NCBI GenBank assembly: GCA_964304625.1
Contig: OZ199838.1
Span: 6,634,001-6,698,000 of the forward strand
Direction of reading: 5' to 3'
Length of the DNA: 64,000 nt
DNA from: Kudoa neothunni
Taxonomy: Eukaryota; Cnidaria
Shown: in pieces, positions 36,262-49,522 of the stretch
How the letters are laid out: every line of letters begins with the position of its first letter
Position numbering within the stretch: position 1 is the stretch's first letter
Translations under genes and position numbers: made by a program
The notes under the pieces: model-generated
The model's input: only the letters and a program-made list of their open reading frames with translations
Databases searched by the model: none
What the model was told of the DNA's origin: nothing

Positions 36262-39200
36262 CTACGAAATTTTTTCTTCAATGATGCTATCTAAGACCAG
36301 TTGAGCATATCCAATAAGTCTCTCTTCGTCGACAATTTCATGTGGTTGATTGCTTTTTGATTGCTAAATTCGAATAAATCAAGCGATGAAATCAAATACG
36401 AGTCCAAAAATTTAAAATCTCTCAAAACAGTAAGTGACACATGATTAACACAAAAAAATATTAACGGGTGGTTTTGAGTAAAATTTTGTGCAATAAATAA
36501 ATATTTATTTTATAACAGAAAAAAAGGCAATCAAAAATTTATAGATAATGATAAAACCTAAACAATTAAAAAGAAAAGTACACTAGTAGAAGTTTTAATC
36601 CTTAGTAACCATTGCCTCAAACAGAAATATCAATCCCAAAACTGCATTAATCCAAATATTTAAAAAAATCACCAGCTAACAAAAAAATTCTCCTATTCGA
36701 AAATAATAAAATACCAGGGCAAAAACAACCTTCTTCTTCGGTAGCCCGCATTTGATTAGCTTTTGAAGATTTGCAGCCACTGAAAAAAATTTAATATAAT
36801 CCTTTTAAAAAAATCATTACCAACAACCCTAGCCTGACCACTAATAAGATCGGCAGAAACCAGTTCTTGAGCAATTCCATCACAAGTATCTATGTGAGAG
36901 TTTATAGCACAAAATGAGAACAAAGTTAGCTACATACCAGATTTACTATCAAAGACAAACACTATTTCATTTAGATCATTTTTTTCATTCCTAAGTTAAT
37001 TGAGTCAACAAATTATTATTAAAAATATAATAAAGCAAATAATTACCTCACTCTAAAAATAATATTATATTTTTTGGGTTTTTCTTCCACTTTAGGCTCT
37101 AGTTAAATAAGATACAATTCAAAAACAACGAGCAATAAAAATATTTTACTTTCAACTTCGCTATCCGGTTTATTTGTGATAGAAGTAGCATCTGCATCTG
37201 TATTTGTAACAGCAGCTGTAGGTTCAGCAGAGTTAGAGAGGGCTTCATTGTTAGAAGTTGCAACGGTAGTTTGAATATCCGCAGCATTAGTTGAGTTTGG
37301 AGGTTGTTTTGTTGGTGATCCCTCATTGACATTATTATTTAATGCTGTTGTGGCGGCTGTTGATTGTTCCGGCAACAGAACGTTATCATTTGCGTTGTTG
37401 TCTTCTCTTATTTCTTCATCAGGCCATACCCAGTCGCCATTGATGGATTTGACCATTTTCCCCGATGTCCCAAGTTTACGAGTGACTTTGTTGCTACGTT
37501 CTCTTAGATCGAGTGCGTTCTTCTTAAGATAGTCTGATAGAAATTCCTTTGTCTATGTGGCCAATTAGACAAATCAATTAATATTCGATAGTAAATTAAT
37601 CCCCCAAATAATTAAATCAAAAATTACACTAACTCAAACTATCACTAAAAATATGTTGATTGTGTACAATATTAGTCGGTAATAAAACTGTAAATACACG
37701 TGGCGTGATTTTTAAATTTTTGATAGCCGCAAAAAACAAATAAAAGATTATAAGCATAGCTGAGAAAATGCGAAAAGGGGTGGTTTTTGCCGAAAAATAT
37801 AAGATGTCAATTTAGATTTAATTCCGTTATTTTAGTATATATGCGTCTAAAATTAATTAGAAAAAATTATGGATTATAGCAGTTTGTTAACTTGGTGATA
37901 TAAACAAACAGATCAAGACTTTTTGTGATTGCACGAGTGTGTTTTAGTTAAACCTTACGGTACGAAGCAGGTTAATTCTGGCCCCAATTTTAGTATTTCA
38001 GTGTTTCTACCATTCACGCACTTATCTATTTCTTCTACATTTCACGAATTCCTATTAAATTAAATAACGCTTAAATTTTGTATTTCAAAATGTTAAAAAT
38101 TTTTTAATAATACAACTAATTATTGATTTATTTCGTATATTCACACATTACCCAGTCTATTTTAACGATATTTTCATATGATCAGCATCATTATAAATTT
38201 TATACATTATTGTTATTTCTTATTTTTTTCAAAAAAAATCTTTTAATTTGCTTTTAAGGAGTTAACTATTGAATAAAAAACAATCACGTGTCAAACACTA
38301 CGTAACGTTCATTTATAGGATTAGTCAAAAATTACTAGGAACGAGAGTTTTTCGAGTGGTCAGCTCGATTTTTTTTATTGGCAACACGGGGTTCTCCCTT
38401 TAGTTTTAGAAGCATATTATAATATGTTACGAGCCAATGGACAATGATTTCTTTCATTGCCCATCCTGTACACATGGAATAAAAAATATAATGGATCTGT
38501 TCAATTTTTCTATGAATTGAAGAATAATTCCAACGATTTAATCGATTTTTATGGAACTATAAAACATATTAATTACATACTTTGGCAGTTTAAAAAAAAA
38601 TTTTCTTAAATAACAAAATTCTGGGGGAAATTTTGACCCCATATAAGAATATGAATATACGGCATTTATTCGAGCACCGTCCCGCAAAGGTTAATTGTGT
38701 TTGTGGCTTTTTCATATACTGCGAATTTAAAATCATTACGTTTAATACAAATAATCCCATTTATTAATATTTGATACATCGAGTAAATATATATCATATT
38801 ACGATTAACTAAGAGAAGTGGGTAATACTGTAAGATTACAATACAAATACAGTAGTGTACGGGTAGTATGCAATTATGGGCCGTACACGAAATCGCAATA
38901 AAACATAAATTAGTAAATATCTAGAAAAGTTAACTTACATTCATTAAAATTTATAAAATTAATAACATATTAAATCAATATGACTTTAGATAAATTATAT
39001 TATCAGTAGTTTTTATGCATTTTATGTGCCGAGCGTAATTATTGCCCGTGCGTAATGATTTTGATTACGCACGTATCACAAGTCACTGTACGTGAATTTT
39101 TATCCGGTACTAACCCTCTGACAATCATAAAAACTATGTACGTGTAAAGTAATTTGGGGTAAAAAATACCCCAACTATTTTTTTCGTTTAAAATGCGAAA

Positions 39201-42200
39201 CATTAAAAAGTTTTCAAAACTAGAATCTAACAAATTTCCAGCCGACAGATTTAGTTTAAACCCCACGATAAGGTGATATATTTATTGTCGACGTATGTGC
39301 GAGCGTGTGTTTTTTGAATGAGCGGCTCGGATGATTTGTACGATGAATTCTGTTCTTCGGAAAATGAGTGTGAAGATCACATTTGCGAGGATTAGGAGTT
39401 TTCAGACGAGCTGGAAATGATTGACATTGTTATTGATGTTCTTACGAGTAAAGATGGTATTCAATGGAATGCTTCAAAGTTTCGTCCAACAAAAAAAGGT
39501 TCGGAGAATAAAATGTATCCACTGTCTATGCTCAAACAAAATAAAAAAAAATGTTGGACTGATTTTTATTATTTTTTAATAATGAAATAAGTAATGATAT
39601 CATTTTGTTTACAAAGATGTTTGGAAAACATCATTTCGGTGAACAATGGTACTATCTTGATTTGGTAGAATTTTGAGGATAATTAGAACTGTTAATCCTC
39701 ACGGCCACCCACAAGGATAGACAGAGGCCTATAAGTGAGTTATTCAGCCAGGAAGGAAGAGAAATCTATCGGCAATTATTCTCACTTTGCCGCTTCAAAC
39801 ATATTTCCCGAGCATTGCATTTGGATAACTTTAATACACGAGAAAAACGTAAAAAGTTGGACAAATTCTGTGCCATTCGTGATATATGGGAGAATTGGGT
39901 TGACATGCTACCTAAATGTTTTGCTCCGAATGAGGATGTAAATGTTGATGAATAATTTGTTTCGTTCGGTGGAAGATGTCCTTTCCGCCATTATATGCCC
40001 ATGATGTCGACAAAATATGGTATAAAATTTTGTCCACTGGTTGATCCAATCGCCAATCACGGTTGTAATGCCAGCGTTTACTTGGGAAATAATAATTCGG
40101 AGACCAACAGACAAACTAACGTAGGTGAAAACATCGTACTCAACCTAACAATTCATTTGTTTGATCCTGGCCGAAATGTTGTCGCTGATAATTTCTTCTC
40201 ATCGATGTCTCTCGCGAAGAAATTGTTGGAAAGAAAGTTGACTTTTTTGGGAGCAATGAGAAAAAACAAAAAAGAGATACCATCTTATCCTCATTCTACA
40301 AGAAAAAATTCTCTATATTCCAGCATTTTCTTGTTTCACGATAAATATATGCTGTTATCATATGTGGCAAATCTGTGATTCTTCCAACTTCCGGCACGCA
40401 TGATAACTCTGTTGCTGGAGAATACCTTAAGTTCAAACCTCAAGTAATATTGAATTATAATAAAACTAAAGGCGGCGTAGATAATATCGGCAGGAAGCTC
40501 GCATCGGTTTTTGTTCGTCAATTGACAAGGAAACGGCCCCTAGTCGTATTCTTTAGCATAGTCGACTTGTCATTGGTGAATGATTTTGTATTGTATACAG
40601 AAATATTTGGTGAATCGAATAATAGACGAACCTTCCTAGGGAGATCGCAGCGCGACTGTATAAACCGTTGTTGGCCAAACATTCTACCAATGTATCAGCA
40701 AAAAGGAACTTCAATAAAGCAAACATTTCTCACCAGGAGCCACCTGTAAACATAAAGAAAGCACGACGTGAGTTTTGTCCTCGAGAAAATGATAAAAAAA
40801 CTACAAGATTGTGGCATAAATGCTACAAATTTTTTTGTAGGATACATTCTTCAAACATCTCTTTAGATTGTTCAAAATAAATATTCCCTAAAATTAATGT
40901 TTTTGCGCTGGACGCTATATTTGATTACTTGGATGAATCTAACCATAATATAAAATTACAACATACAGATTTATAATGAATTATTAATGGAGCAGATTAA
41001 ATCACAATTACCTAGCGTGAGATATGTAAATTCATTTCAATTGCGCTTATAAAAATATTATATATATATATATATATATGAATTAAGAGAATCTTGATCT
41101 GTTTTAATTTAAACGTAAAAAATAGGTGGGTTATTTCTGCACCAAAATACCTTACAAGATAAACAAGCAATAAATTTTTTAATATCAAATATATAACAAA
41201 TATTTTAGTCTTGAATTAAAAAGAAATGCATGTTACAGGAATTCATAGAATCTTACACACCAACATTTCCAACATAAGAGGATATATGAATTTTAAAATC
41301 GCATTGGGTTCGTTTTCTTAATTGTTTTAATTAGTTCCTTATTAACAATTTAATGGCTGAATAAGTTGAATAAATAATTAATTGTTTGTTCATAAATTAA
41401 CTCGTGTAATTCTTTCATCTTGGCTGTTAAGCATTAATTAAAATATAAAATCTAGTAAAATGTCCAATTTAAAACTACGGACGTAACAAAAATGAGCTAA
41501 CCCATAACATATAAGCTAGGTCCTAAATACACATTATAACACCTTACTAAAATTAATAACGTACGCTTGCTTAAGCTTTATTTCAGGAGGGTGTTTCAAT
41601 AGCACAAATATTATACGATCAGTAACAAGTTGCCAATAAAATTTAAAAAGTTGAGATGCAGGCGTAATATCACAAAGAATTAGAATTACCGCCCTTAATT
41701 TTTCAGCCTAGTAAGTATAAAATAGGTAAATAGACTCTAATCCATTGAGTATGCAAGAAATGACAAAATAATGAACACAAACATAATCATGCTCAGCACA
41801 CAGATAATAAATCCTAAATCAACCTTAAGCTAATTGGTAGCGATTTCCCAACGAGTAATAATAAATAAATATGTGATTACTGAATTAATATCGAAACAAT
41901 AATGTAATAATAAATTGAATAATCAAACGTTAGAAATTAGAAAAAAAATTAACTCATAATTAAAATAAATAATTATTATTTAATGACAAAATTCTTAATT
42001 TTTGACGTATGTAAAATTTAACTAAACTCACTAGAAAAATACCTTGGCAGATTTGAAAAACTTGTGTTTCAGAAGTGTTTTTGCTTCAGGCCTACTTTGT
42101 GGATTTTTCTGGAGACATTCGGCAACCATTTTTCGGAAAACCTTGGAATAACGTTTGTAAGCATCGGCTTTGCCGTCGACATACGTTTCGAGAGTGGGAG

Positions 42201-43258
42201 GTTCGTTTTGGAGCGTCATTTTCAATACCTAGAAACATTTAATCATTGATAATGATCATCAAATAATGGTCACACTTTCATAGCAGGATATTTTGCGTAA
42301 GGGGCCGAACCGGTGGCCATCTCCAACGCAGTAATTCCAAAACTCCATATATCAACTTTGTTATTGTAACCAATTGTTTGTTCCATCACTTCTGGAGCCA
42401 TCCAGCACGGTGTGCCAACAAATGTCTTCCTAGATTGTTGATCGATTCTGTCATCATAATCTCTGATGGTGGAACTGACACCGAAATCTATACGAGTAAA
42501 GTGATCAGTGACAAAAACAGATACATGCACAAATGTATGCCATAATCCAAATTCACTAACCTGCCAGTTGAATACTACCATCCATACCCAAAAGAATGTT
42601 TCCAGATTTCACATCACGATGAATTTGGCCATTTTGATGAAAGTAAATCAAACCCTTGAGGACCTCTTTCAATATGGTGGCTATAATCACCTCATCTAGA
42701 ACACCCTCATTCAAATTGACCAAATTGCTATCAATAAGATGGTTCAACAAATCTGAAACTGATCCTAGATAGTTGTCACACATTGTTGGAAAAAGTGTAT
42801 TATTATAATTATGCTTACCTCCATCCAACAATTTCATCACTATCCATAATTCCGATTTGTAAACAAATGACGTGTAATAGGTAGCCACATTCTCATTCTT
42901 ACAAAAACTCATTGCTTGAATCTCTTTCTAAAAATTCAGATATCGATATTAACTATTTGTTTATGACAACAACTCTCTCATTCTACTTGCATCTCATCAA
43001 TACTACACGAGCATCTTTCCAAATCTATCCTTTTAATCGCTACGCGTTCATTTCTACTTCTACAAAGTGCGGAATGAACTATCGATGTCGCTCCACTTCC
43101 TAAAGATGCAACAGTAAATGCCTGATGTTTCCAAAAAACACTATATGCGCTCTTTTTCGGTCTCTCTCACCTATAGTATCTTCGAGAATGTAGTCATCTT
43201 TATCGATTGGCCATTTAATTTTAGTGGCTTGGTTAGTAGTTTTGGTTGGTTGTTCCAT
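36262..43258 (-). CDS. OXSR1: OXSR1/SPAK-type kinase (Frayed homologue)
   Basis: Twelve exons joined in frame by GT-AG sites: 43258-43171, 43099-42987, 42927-42819, 42764-42561, 42487-42276, 42228-42043, 37552-37150, 37098-37047, 36990-36938, 36899-36831, 36779-36715 and 36363-36262. The kinase domain shows GSGATSIVH (Gly loop), VAIKRI (ATP-binding Lys), HRDVKSGN (catalytic Asp), DFGVSS and [13 protein letters not shown] (T-loop Thr targeted by WNK kinases). Exon 7 opens with TKEFLSDYL and contains GDWVWPDEE, the OSR1/SPAK linker (GDWEWSDDE in mammals), then a low-complexity Ala/Thr/Asn stretch. Exons 8-12 give the C-terminal CCT/PF2 docking domain ([53 protein letters not shown]). The family phosphorylates cation-chloride cotransporters downstream of WNK to control ion balance and cell volume. 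The sixth intron (37553-42042) is 4.5 kb and holds a piggyBac relic in the opposite direction. Confidence 0.95.
39114..40880 (+). mobile_element. Decayed piggyBac element
   Basis: Left end CCCTCTGACAATCAT follows CTAA (a worn TTAA) at 39110-39113, with a subterminal TTTGGGGTAAAAAATACCCC palindrome. The transposase starts near 39318 ([11 protein letters not shown], the acidic N-terminus common in this family) but breaks soon after. Recognisable blocks: [52 protein letters not shown] (second catalytic Asp region), [19 protein letters not shown] and a Cys-rich end ([17 protein letters not shown]). There are several stops and shifts. The right inverted end was not found. It lies antisense in the long OXSR1 intron. 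Confidence 0.85.
41057..41079. repeat. (TA)n microsatellite
   Basis: About ten TA units within the OXSR1 intron. Confidence 0.85.
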
Positions 43259-45359
43259 CGTGAAATAACCTGCACCAATTCCTATGTTACACCACTTCGT
43301 AAATCTCGACAAAAACCGTTAGCTATCCTTCGAGCGCATTTAAATACAAATTTTGTACTCTCATGGTGAGCGAGGATGAAAAATATTTTTATTTCAAAGA
43401 TTTTTATTATTTTATAACAAAAAATTCATAAATAAATAATTTTTGCGTGTTTATTTAAGATTAACTCATATCATATTATCATTTTGAAGTCAGTTCGAAA
43501 TTTCACAGTCTAGCATAAGTGAAGTTTGACAGTATTTGTTTGAATGAGATGAAATTTTTGCTTTCCTAGAGTGATATTTTGTAGGAACTTCGTTTCCGTA
43601 ATAAATTTTAAGATGATTAACCACATCATGTGACCATTCGTATAAGATATATTTATAACATTTCTGCTATTATAATAATAATAATATTAGTAATACTATC
43701 GCACAGTTTCAAATTATCTTTATTTTTGTCAATTTTTTTGTTTACACTATTTTGTCGGCTGAAAATATTCTTGATATCAGCATTTAGATTTTGGTGCGCT
43801 ACCCACAATCGCTGATGAGGCAGGCTGCCGATTTATCGCACTTTCAGAAATCTCGCTCTACTTTAGTGTTTCCAATACTGCTTGGTTTCAGAATATCATC
43901 GAATGTTGCAAGCGTTATACTTTTATAAAGCAGAGATTAAATATTTTTTCCATTTTATCTGCAAAAAGAGGATTAATCGATTTTCGGTAAAATTTCCAAC
44001 TCTAATCTTACAAGTGCCGTATCGCGCTTGCGTCAAAAATATAATCGCACTACAGGTAGCGAGATTATTCAATATTGTTAAAATTATTAAAATATGTCAT
44101 TATGTCACAAAGTTTTAATTTATATAGAAATGAATTTTTTGCATCAACAAAATTTTTGAGTTATAACTACCACCTAGTAAAAAACTTAGGAATAATAATC
44201 TAATATTGCAAAACGATTATCTATCTCTATAATAACTGTCTTTACCTTTCAATTACGCATATTTTATTTCGAGATAAATTTCTATGTTATAGTTCCTGTT
44301 TGATGTAAACTAGGATTTCTGCGCATTGGGCGACACGCGCGTGATTTGGGGTGAAAACTTCGAAATTCATTACGTTATAGTTTCTTGAGTTATGCTTTTT
44401 TTATACCATCGTTTCAAACTTATTTTTATGTATTTTATATTTTCTTGTGTTTAGATTAAAATTTATTTTATTTTGCACCCTTTAAAATAATTTTGTGGTA
44501 TACGATCGCCGTTCGATTACCTAAATTCTAGAAGATAATTAATTAGAAGTTTTGTTACGATTACATAATTTATAATTTTATCTATAATTCATTTTTTTAT
44601 TGTGAATGACTGAGGTTATTTGTAACTTTGGGATTAGAAATTTAGAAAACTCAGAGATTAACTTTCTGGATAAGAGCAGACATTTATATACAGTAAACCA
44701 TCCATGGTTACGAAGGATTCATTTAATGACTCATCGTGAATATGGGAAACCGCGGTTAATTGAAGCTCCCTTAAAAATCTACACATAGTGTTCAACCAAC
44801 AATTTCTACTTACACTTCAAAACGAATAAATATTTCTTGAGTCAAAATTATAAATTGAAAGAGAATTGTATAGTCCTGATCAATGGTGAAGTGAATCAAC
44901 TGGGATTAAAGTATATGCCGTATCAAGCGGAATCCGGGGTTTGAGTAAAAACCTTAATTGGAGATAGTAATTTGTTCTAACAAAATTTTATTGAATATTT
45001 GTGATATTTTAATTTACAAAATAATAAAATTCTTTATTAAAAATGTAGAAATTTGGTATAGGGATAAACATTTTTTAGCCACATTATTGAGGGAAATCCA
45101 AGAATTAATAAACAATATTTTTTTCATGATTCGATTTTTTTTTAATAAATTAGTTTTTTGAAAAATTAACCACACATTAATGTTTAACTGACGTTTTAAA
45201 GTATTTAACAGTATATGGGGAAGAGTTCCGTGCAATAAAGCTCGGAAAAATTCGCACGCAATTTTAGCTTAAATATGAAATAATTTTATATTTGCGGAGA
45301 GCACTTAATTCTTTATGTTTAAACGTATGTCTAAATACAAAAAGGGATTTAGATCGGGG
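43259..45359. other. Upstream region of OXSR1
   Basis: Should contain the OXSR1 promoter and 5' UTR. The frame upstream of the chosen ATG is open for 18 codons without a better start. TATACAGTAAACCATCC at 44683-44699 resembles a pogo-type end, but no partner was found. No gene seen. Confidence 0.45.
43668..43687. repeat. (TAA)n microsatellite
   Basis: About six TAA units. Confidence 0.7.
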
Positions 45360-46020
45360 AAAACTTTCAGGACTTTTGTTGGTCACGTTTCTGTAATCGC
45401 GTTTGGAGGCTCCCAACTAGATTCTATTGGCGTGGTCATCATAGATCGAAACAAATCTCCTTTTATAAATCATCTGATATGAACAAATTCTAATCTACCA
45501 ATCGATGAAGCCCAGCCGTCTTCCCATGTTGTGAGACCTTCTATATTTCCGATTATTATTCTTTCGAGAACACTCTGATTTCTAAAACGGGAAACTTTTA
45601 GAAAGGAGTTACCATCATCTATTCTACCTATCATCCGATACTATTGACTCTTCAATATTCTTCCAGAATTATATTTTCGTTTTAAGAAGGTCGTTTCATC
45701 GATTTTTACAGCGATTTCTTCTCCGCCGATTTTTTCCAATTCTCCACCAAGTTGTAAGGCGATTAAGTCATGAAGAATATTCTTCAGTTCAAATATAATA
45801 GCATTTGACTCCATATTGAAATAAAATTGCAAGGTTTCATAACTAGTCACTTAATTCTGAGTGAAGTAAGTCATAAAAAGGAAAAATTCCATATAAGACG
45901 CTTGGTTGGTATAGCATCGATTATGACAATCTGAGCATCTAAACTGGTAGCCGTCACCGGTGTCCTTTCTTGTCAATGTCTTCATTACCGCGCCACACAA
46001 ATATTTCATGTAATTACATA
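45360..46020 (-). pseudogene. Merlin (IS1016-like) transposase relic
   Basis: Minus-strand remnants in family order: a zinc-binding stretch with RCSDCHNRC after CGAVMKTL (about 46000-45920), a helical region, then GGEEIAVKIDETTFLKRKY (first DDE Asp/Glu, about 45740-45680), TTWEDGWASS (second Asp, about 45520-45490) and a broken VNHS/HTN-IE region (FVHIR..., then ANRI). Stops interrupt the frame at 45641 and later. Terminal repeats and the 8-9 bp duplications expected for Merlin were not identified. Confidence 0.7.
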
Positions 46021-46193
46021 AGAATATATTATTCTGTAAAACTTGAGTCGTATATGCAGTATCTTCGCTTAAGTACGCAAAATCGAAAATCGTTATATTG
46101 TTTGTGTTTTTAAGGTGAATAATTTCCTAAAACATCCTATCCCGCGCAATTATTCCATAATTTACGAAAAATCTCAAAGTTTGACACATATAC

Positions 46194-46997
46194 CAGGGGT
46201 CACCAAAGTACGGCCCGTGGGCCAATTCTGGCCCTCCGATGCTTTCAATCTTTCCCATGGTGCCCCCTAAGACCTCGAATGCGCACGCGCGCATGAAACT
46301 AAATCGGTTCGCTTGAAAGCTATCAATACATTATCTTGCTAGATGAACGTTGATTAAAACTCTTCATTTAGGTCCATGTGGTGTTTTTATTTTTTAATTG
46401 GAATAAAGACGTAAACGACACACTAATGTAGCAAGATGCTGGATGTAAAATATACGAATCGGTAAGACATATGTTTTTAGGTTTATTTGATTCCTATGTT
46501 TCTAACAATTTAAAATTCTTAAGTATTTAAACTTATAGGATAGATTAATCGAATTAGTTGCTCTAATTTTTAATCAGTTGGAGTTTAATTGATTTAATAC
46601 TATAAATTTTAAAACTCGACGAATGAGCATCTTATTAGCATCTACACAACTTGGCTATAATTAAATTAATCAATCACACATTAGACGACAAATCGTTTGT
46701 TATTCCACCGAGGCCTCAAAAATGAAATATGTTAAACGCTACCACAAGAATCTGTTATTAGATAAACATCTTAATGCATTTCTTATGGTTGGAATTATTT
46801 TTGTGGTGAGACGAGACAAAACGGTATTGGACAGAAATCAGTTTCATGTTTCACACCAAAAAAATTATAATTTTTTATATTTATATTGTTTGTGTTTCAT
46901 TTTTATAGTTGTTTTTTGAAACAAAATCTAATACGACCCTCGAAACATAGGAGAATCAAAAATGCGGCCCGCTTGTCAAAAACTTTGGTGACCCCCG
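46194..46997. mobile_element. hAT element with perfect 8-bp target duplication
   Basis: 804 bases flanked by ACATATAC on both sides (46186-46193 and 46998-47005). Left end CAGGGGTCACCAAAGTACGG; right end, read inward, CGGGGGTCACCAAAGTTTTT. The inside keeps a scrap of hAT transposase C-terminus on the plus strand (MKYVKRYHKNLLLDKHLNAF, about 46722-46781). The match of duplications suggests a fairly recent insertion. Confidence 0.9.
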
Positions 46998-47377
46998 ACA
47001 TATACTACAAAATAACGAACTACTGATCCATAACACAGGCAATAATTCTTTGTTATTATCACCCAGGTGTAATTGTTGGAGAATGAATAATGTATCCTGA
47101 ATGCTGATTGATCGCTAGTTTTCACATCATGATAATCCAATTGAAAGTTATGACAATTAAAAAATAAATCGAATGTTTAGAATTTCATTAATTCGTATTG
47201 AGCTCTCAGTTATTACGCATTATTTAATATGTGCACTATTTCAATTAAGATTTTCTCTATATTTTACAATAAAAAGGTATAAATTTACTGTAATTGTAAT
47301 AATAACGTGGGAAATAGTCGTGAAAAGTACTATTCTCATTGGTGGCTGTAAAATTGTTTTATCAATTTAATTTATCT

Positions 47378-47602
47378 TCAAGAGAGAATTAGTGCTGAAT
47401 AATGACGAGATAACTTATCTAAACATTTCCAACCCTCGTATGAAATCGAATTTCCAAACATAAACCCCATAAAAAGCGCATATATTAAATTATGATACAA
47501 TCTTCCATTTAAATCCGCATCTCTAATGCGAACCTGCCACTCACACAAGTTACCATGAAAAAGTGTACCAAGAGTAATCAAGCCAACGTAACATTTTAGC
47601 AT
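47378..47602 (-). CDS. Small 74-residue protein, function unknown
   Basis: ATG at 47602 to stop at 47378. The product starts with a hydrophobic segment (YVGLITLGTLFHG), then a polar stretch (EWQVRIRDADLNGRLYHN), then a second hydrophobic segment (LIYALFMGFMFGN) and a polar end. Two possible membrane helices suggest a small membrane or mitochondrial protein. It sits about 60 bases downstream of the ZNF593 stop on the same strand and could be in that gene's 3' UTR. I do not recognise a family; GC content of the frame is above background, which favours a real gene. Confidence 0.5.
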   Translation of the reverse strand: MLKCYVGLITLGTLFHGNLCEWQVRIRDADLNGRLYHNLIYALFMGFMFGNSISYEGWKCLDKLSRHYSALILS

Positions 47603-47660
47603 TGCAATGAAGAAATACACTTGAAATTCAGTATAAACAATACAACACCTATTTTTAAAT

Positions 47661-48240
47661 CTAGATGATCATTTTTTTAATAGAGTCAATGACCGATGAG
47701 TCATCTGCGCGTTTCTTTTTAGAAACGGCTTTTCTTTTTCCGACAATAATATCAGGATCACTCATGTGTACTTTGAGAACATCCAGATGAACGGGGTCAA
47801 AAAAATCGGAAGAATAACTTCCAAAACCTCCTGCTTTACGTGATTCTTCATGTGAGTATGGCTTTTTTTGAAGCAATTTAATTCTAAATCCAACTTATAA
47901 TAACCAGTTCCAACACGTCATCAAATACTTTCGTTTATGGGCTTTGGTTCTTTTGTGAATAGTTAGATTCTCGATTGAAGAAAAGTACTTGCTAGAAAAA
48001 GAGAAAAATTCATTATTGAAAGAAAAGTAACGAACCATAAATCAACCTGCACACAATACAATATTCATATTCATCAACACTTAGTCCTTCGTTTTCGATA
48101 GCTTTCATCACAAACGCAGCACTATTCGACATAAGATCCTCAACAATTTGATCGTCACATCGTTTAAAGTTCTTTCCTTTCATCAACTTTTTCTTGGCCT
48201 TATTGGATTTTTTATGTTTCCTCGCAGAACATGCTCCCAT
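47661..48240 (-). CDS. ZNF593: ZNF593/Bud20-like C2H2 zinc-finger protein
   Basis: Three exons: 48240-48047, 47991-47929 and 47883-47661, joined in frame. The N-terminus is Lys-rich (KHKKSNKAKKKLMKGK). A single U1/JAZ-type C2H2 finger spans the splice sites (YCIVC, then KYFSSIENLTIHKRTKAH), followed by KLLQKKPYSHEESRKAGGFG, which mirrors the family's L-x-x-x-PYSQEEAERAAGMGSY block. The C-terminus has a basic patch (GKRKAVSKKKR). In yeast, Bud20 is a shuttling factor for pre-60S ribosome export. The N-terminal MGACS and the spacing before the finger differ from the vertebrate protein, so orthology is likely but not certain. Confidence 0.8.
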
Positions 48241-49402
48241 AATGGATTTATTTCTTATTTCTATTTAAATTCATAGCTAAAACAGTGTGACAACTTCATA
48301 CGATTAAAATTGGTTAGGCTGGCTCTCGACCAAATCAACAGATTTTTCAATAAGGCGTGCCAGGTAGGCGCATGTGCAATATATGTAGTGTCCAATAGAT
48401 AATATTTGTGAAAATAAGAAAATCAAGTCAATTATTTCGTATTTATTAATTTAGTTCCAATATAAATTTTCAATAGATGATAGGACGAACTAATTATATG
48501 ATCCATATATCTATTAAATGTTCCCAACCGTATAAAAACGATTATTCGCGATAAAAATTTATGTTAAAATATAAGTTTATATCGGTCTCTGGTACAATTT
48601 TTTACGAACAATTTATATAAAAGTTTTCACAAATAATATAATATTAATGAGGTGGGCAGCGTTTAATCCGCACACATTTAATCCGATATGCCCAATATTT
48701 CCATAGGTAATTAATATTAGTCTCTGAAAGAAACAAAAGCTGTTATAAATTTTTACATCAGGATTACAGCAAAATTAAAATACATTCTTTGAGTCTTAGT
48801 TGATGTAATCATCCATGAAAGTAAATTGCCATTGAACAATTGACAAAGTATTCAATGGCTCTTATTTAACGCATTCTAATCAGCATACAATGGGTCAGTG
48901 CTTCCCAATCTACGGTGTGAAAATTAATCTGGGCTTAACAAATTGGGATTTTTCCAAATTTGTATGAACTTTTCCATTTAATTGACTATGTTGAAAATAT
49001 TTATTGAACGTTAATTTCCTCTATTCCGTGTGATACATTAAGCCATCAATTAACCGTTAAATTAATGAATCAAAAAGTATGTACAATAATGGGCAGGTTG
49101 TACGTACATCAGTCATTTTACATAATAAAAGATGCACTCATATTTTAAATGATTTAAAAAATTATATAATGCCATAATTTCACGCATTAAATAATTTATA
49201 ATCCCAGTTATTACGAATAAACGAAAAATAAAAAGTCACGTGAGGATTGGTCGTACGTGCCTTTTTGTTCTGACCGCGTGATTAATTTAAGTTTTTTCTT
49301 CCTTTTTTCTATCGCAGTTAAACAATTAGTAAATTTTTATAGTTTCATAAATGTGGCAGCTAGTTAAAAATGAAGGAGAAACATAGACACGTGTTGTAGA
49401 TA
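48241..49402. other. Spacer upstream of ZNF593
   Basis: AT-rich, no gene or element recognised. Contains the ZNF593 promoter. Confidence 0.5.
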
Positions 49403-49404
49403 TA

Positions 49405-49522
49405 CAGTAGTGCGATGTATAATGGTATCCTCTCTGATTCATAATACGGTAGGTTAAGGATAGTTATAGTACGCAATTTTTTTATGGCCCCTAGGGAATT
49501 ATGTACTACCGGTTACCTACTG
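49405..49522. mobile_element. Short pogo-type MITE
   Basis: 118 bases flanked by TA. Ends CAGTAGTGCGATG and, read inward from the right, CAGTAGGTAACCGG, the latter like the left end of the pogo element at 30852 (CAGTAGGTAGCCGA). No coding capacity. Confidence 0.5.

Noticed and set aside
37099-37332. 77-codon minus ORF rich in Gln/Leu
   Set aside because: Alternative frame of OXSR1 exon 7; the other frame carries the conserved linker motif.
38625-38695. GGGGGAAATTTTGACCCC and CCCGCAAAGGTTAA as a piggyBac end
   Set aside because: It points leftwards, but no partner with TTAA could be located.
42031-42043. OXSR1 ending at the stop after exon 6 (kinase without tail)
   Set aside because: A donor is present right there, and exons 7-12 at 37.6-36.3 kb continue the family sequence in frame.
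44685-44790. CAGTAAACCATCC as the start of a pogo element
   Set aside because: No inverted partner with a flanking TA found within the spacer.
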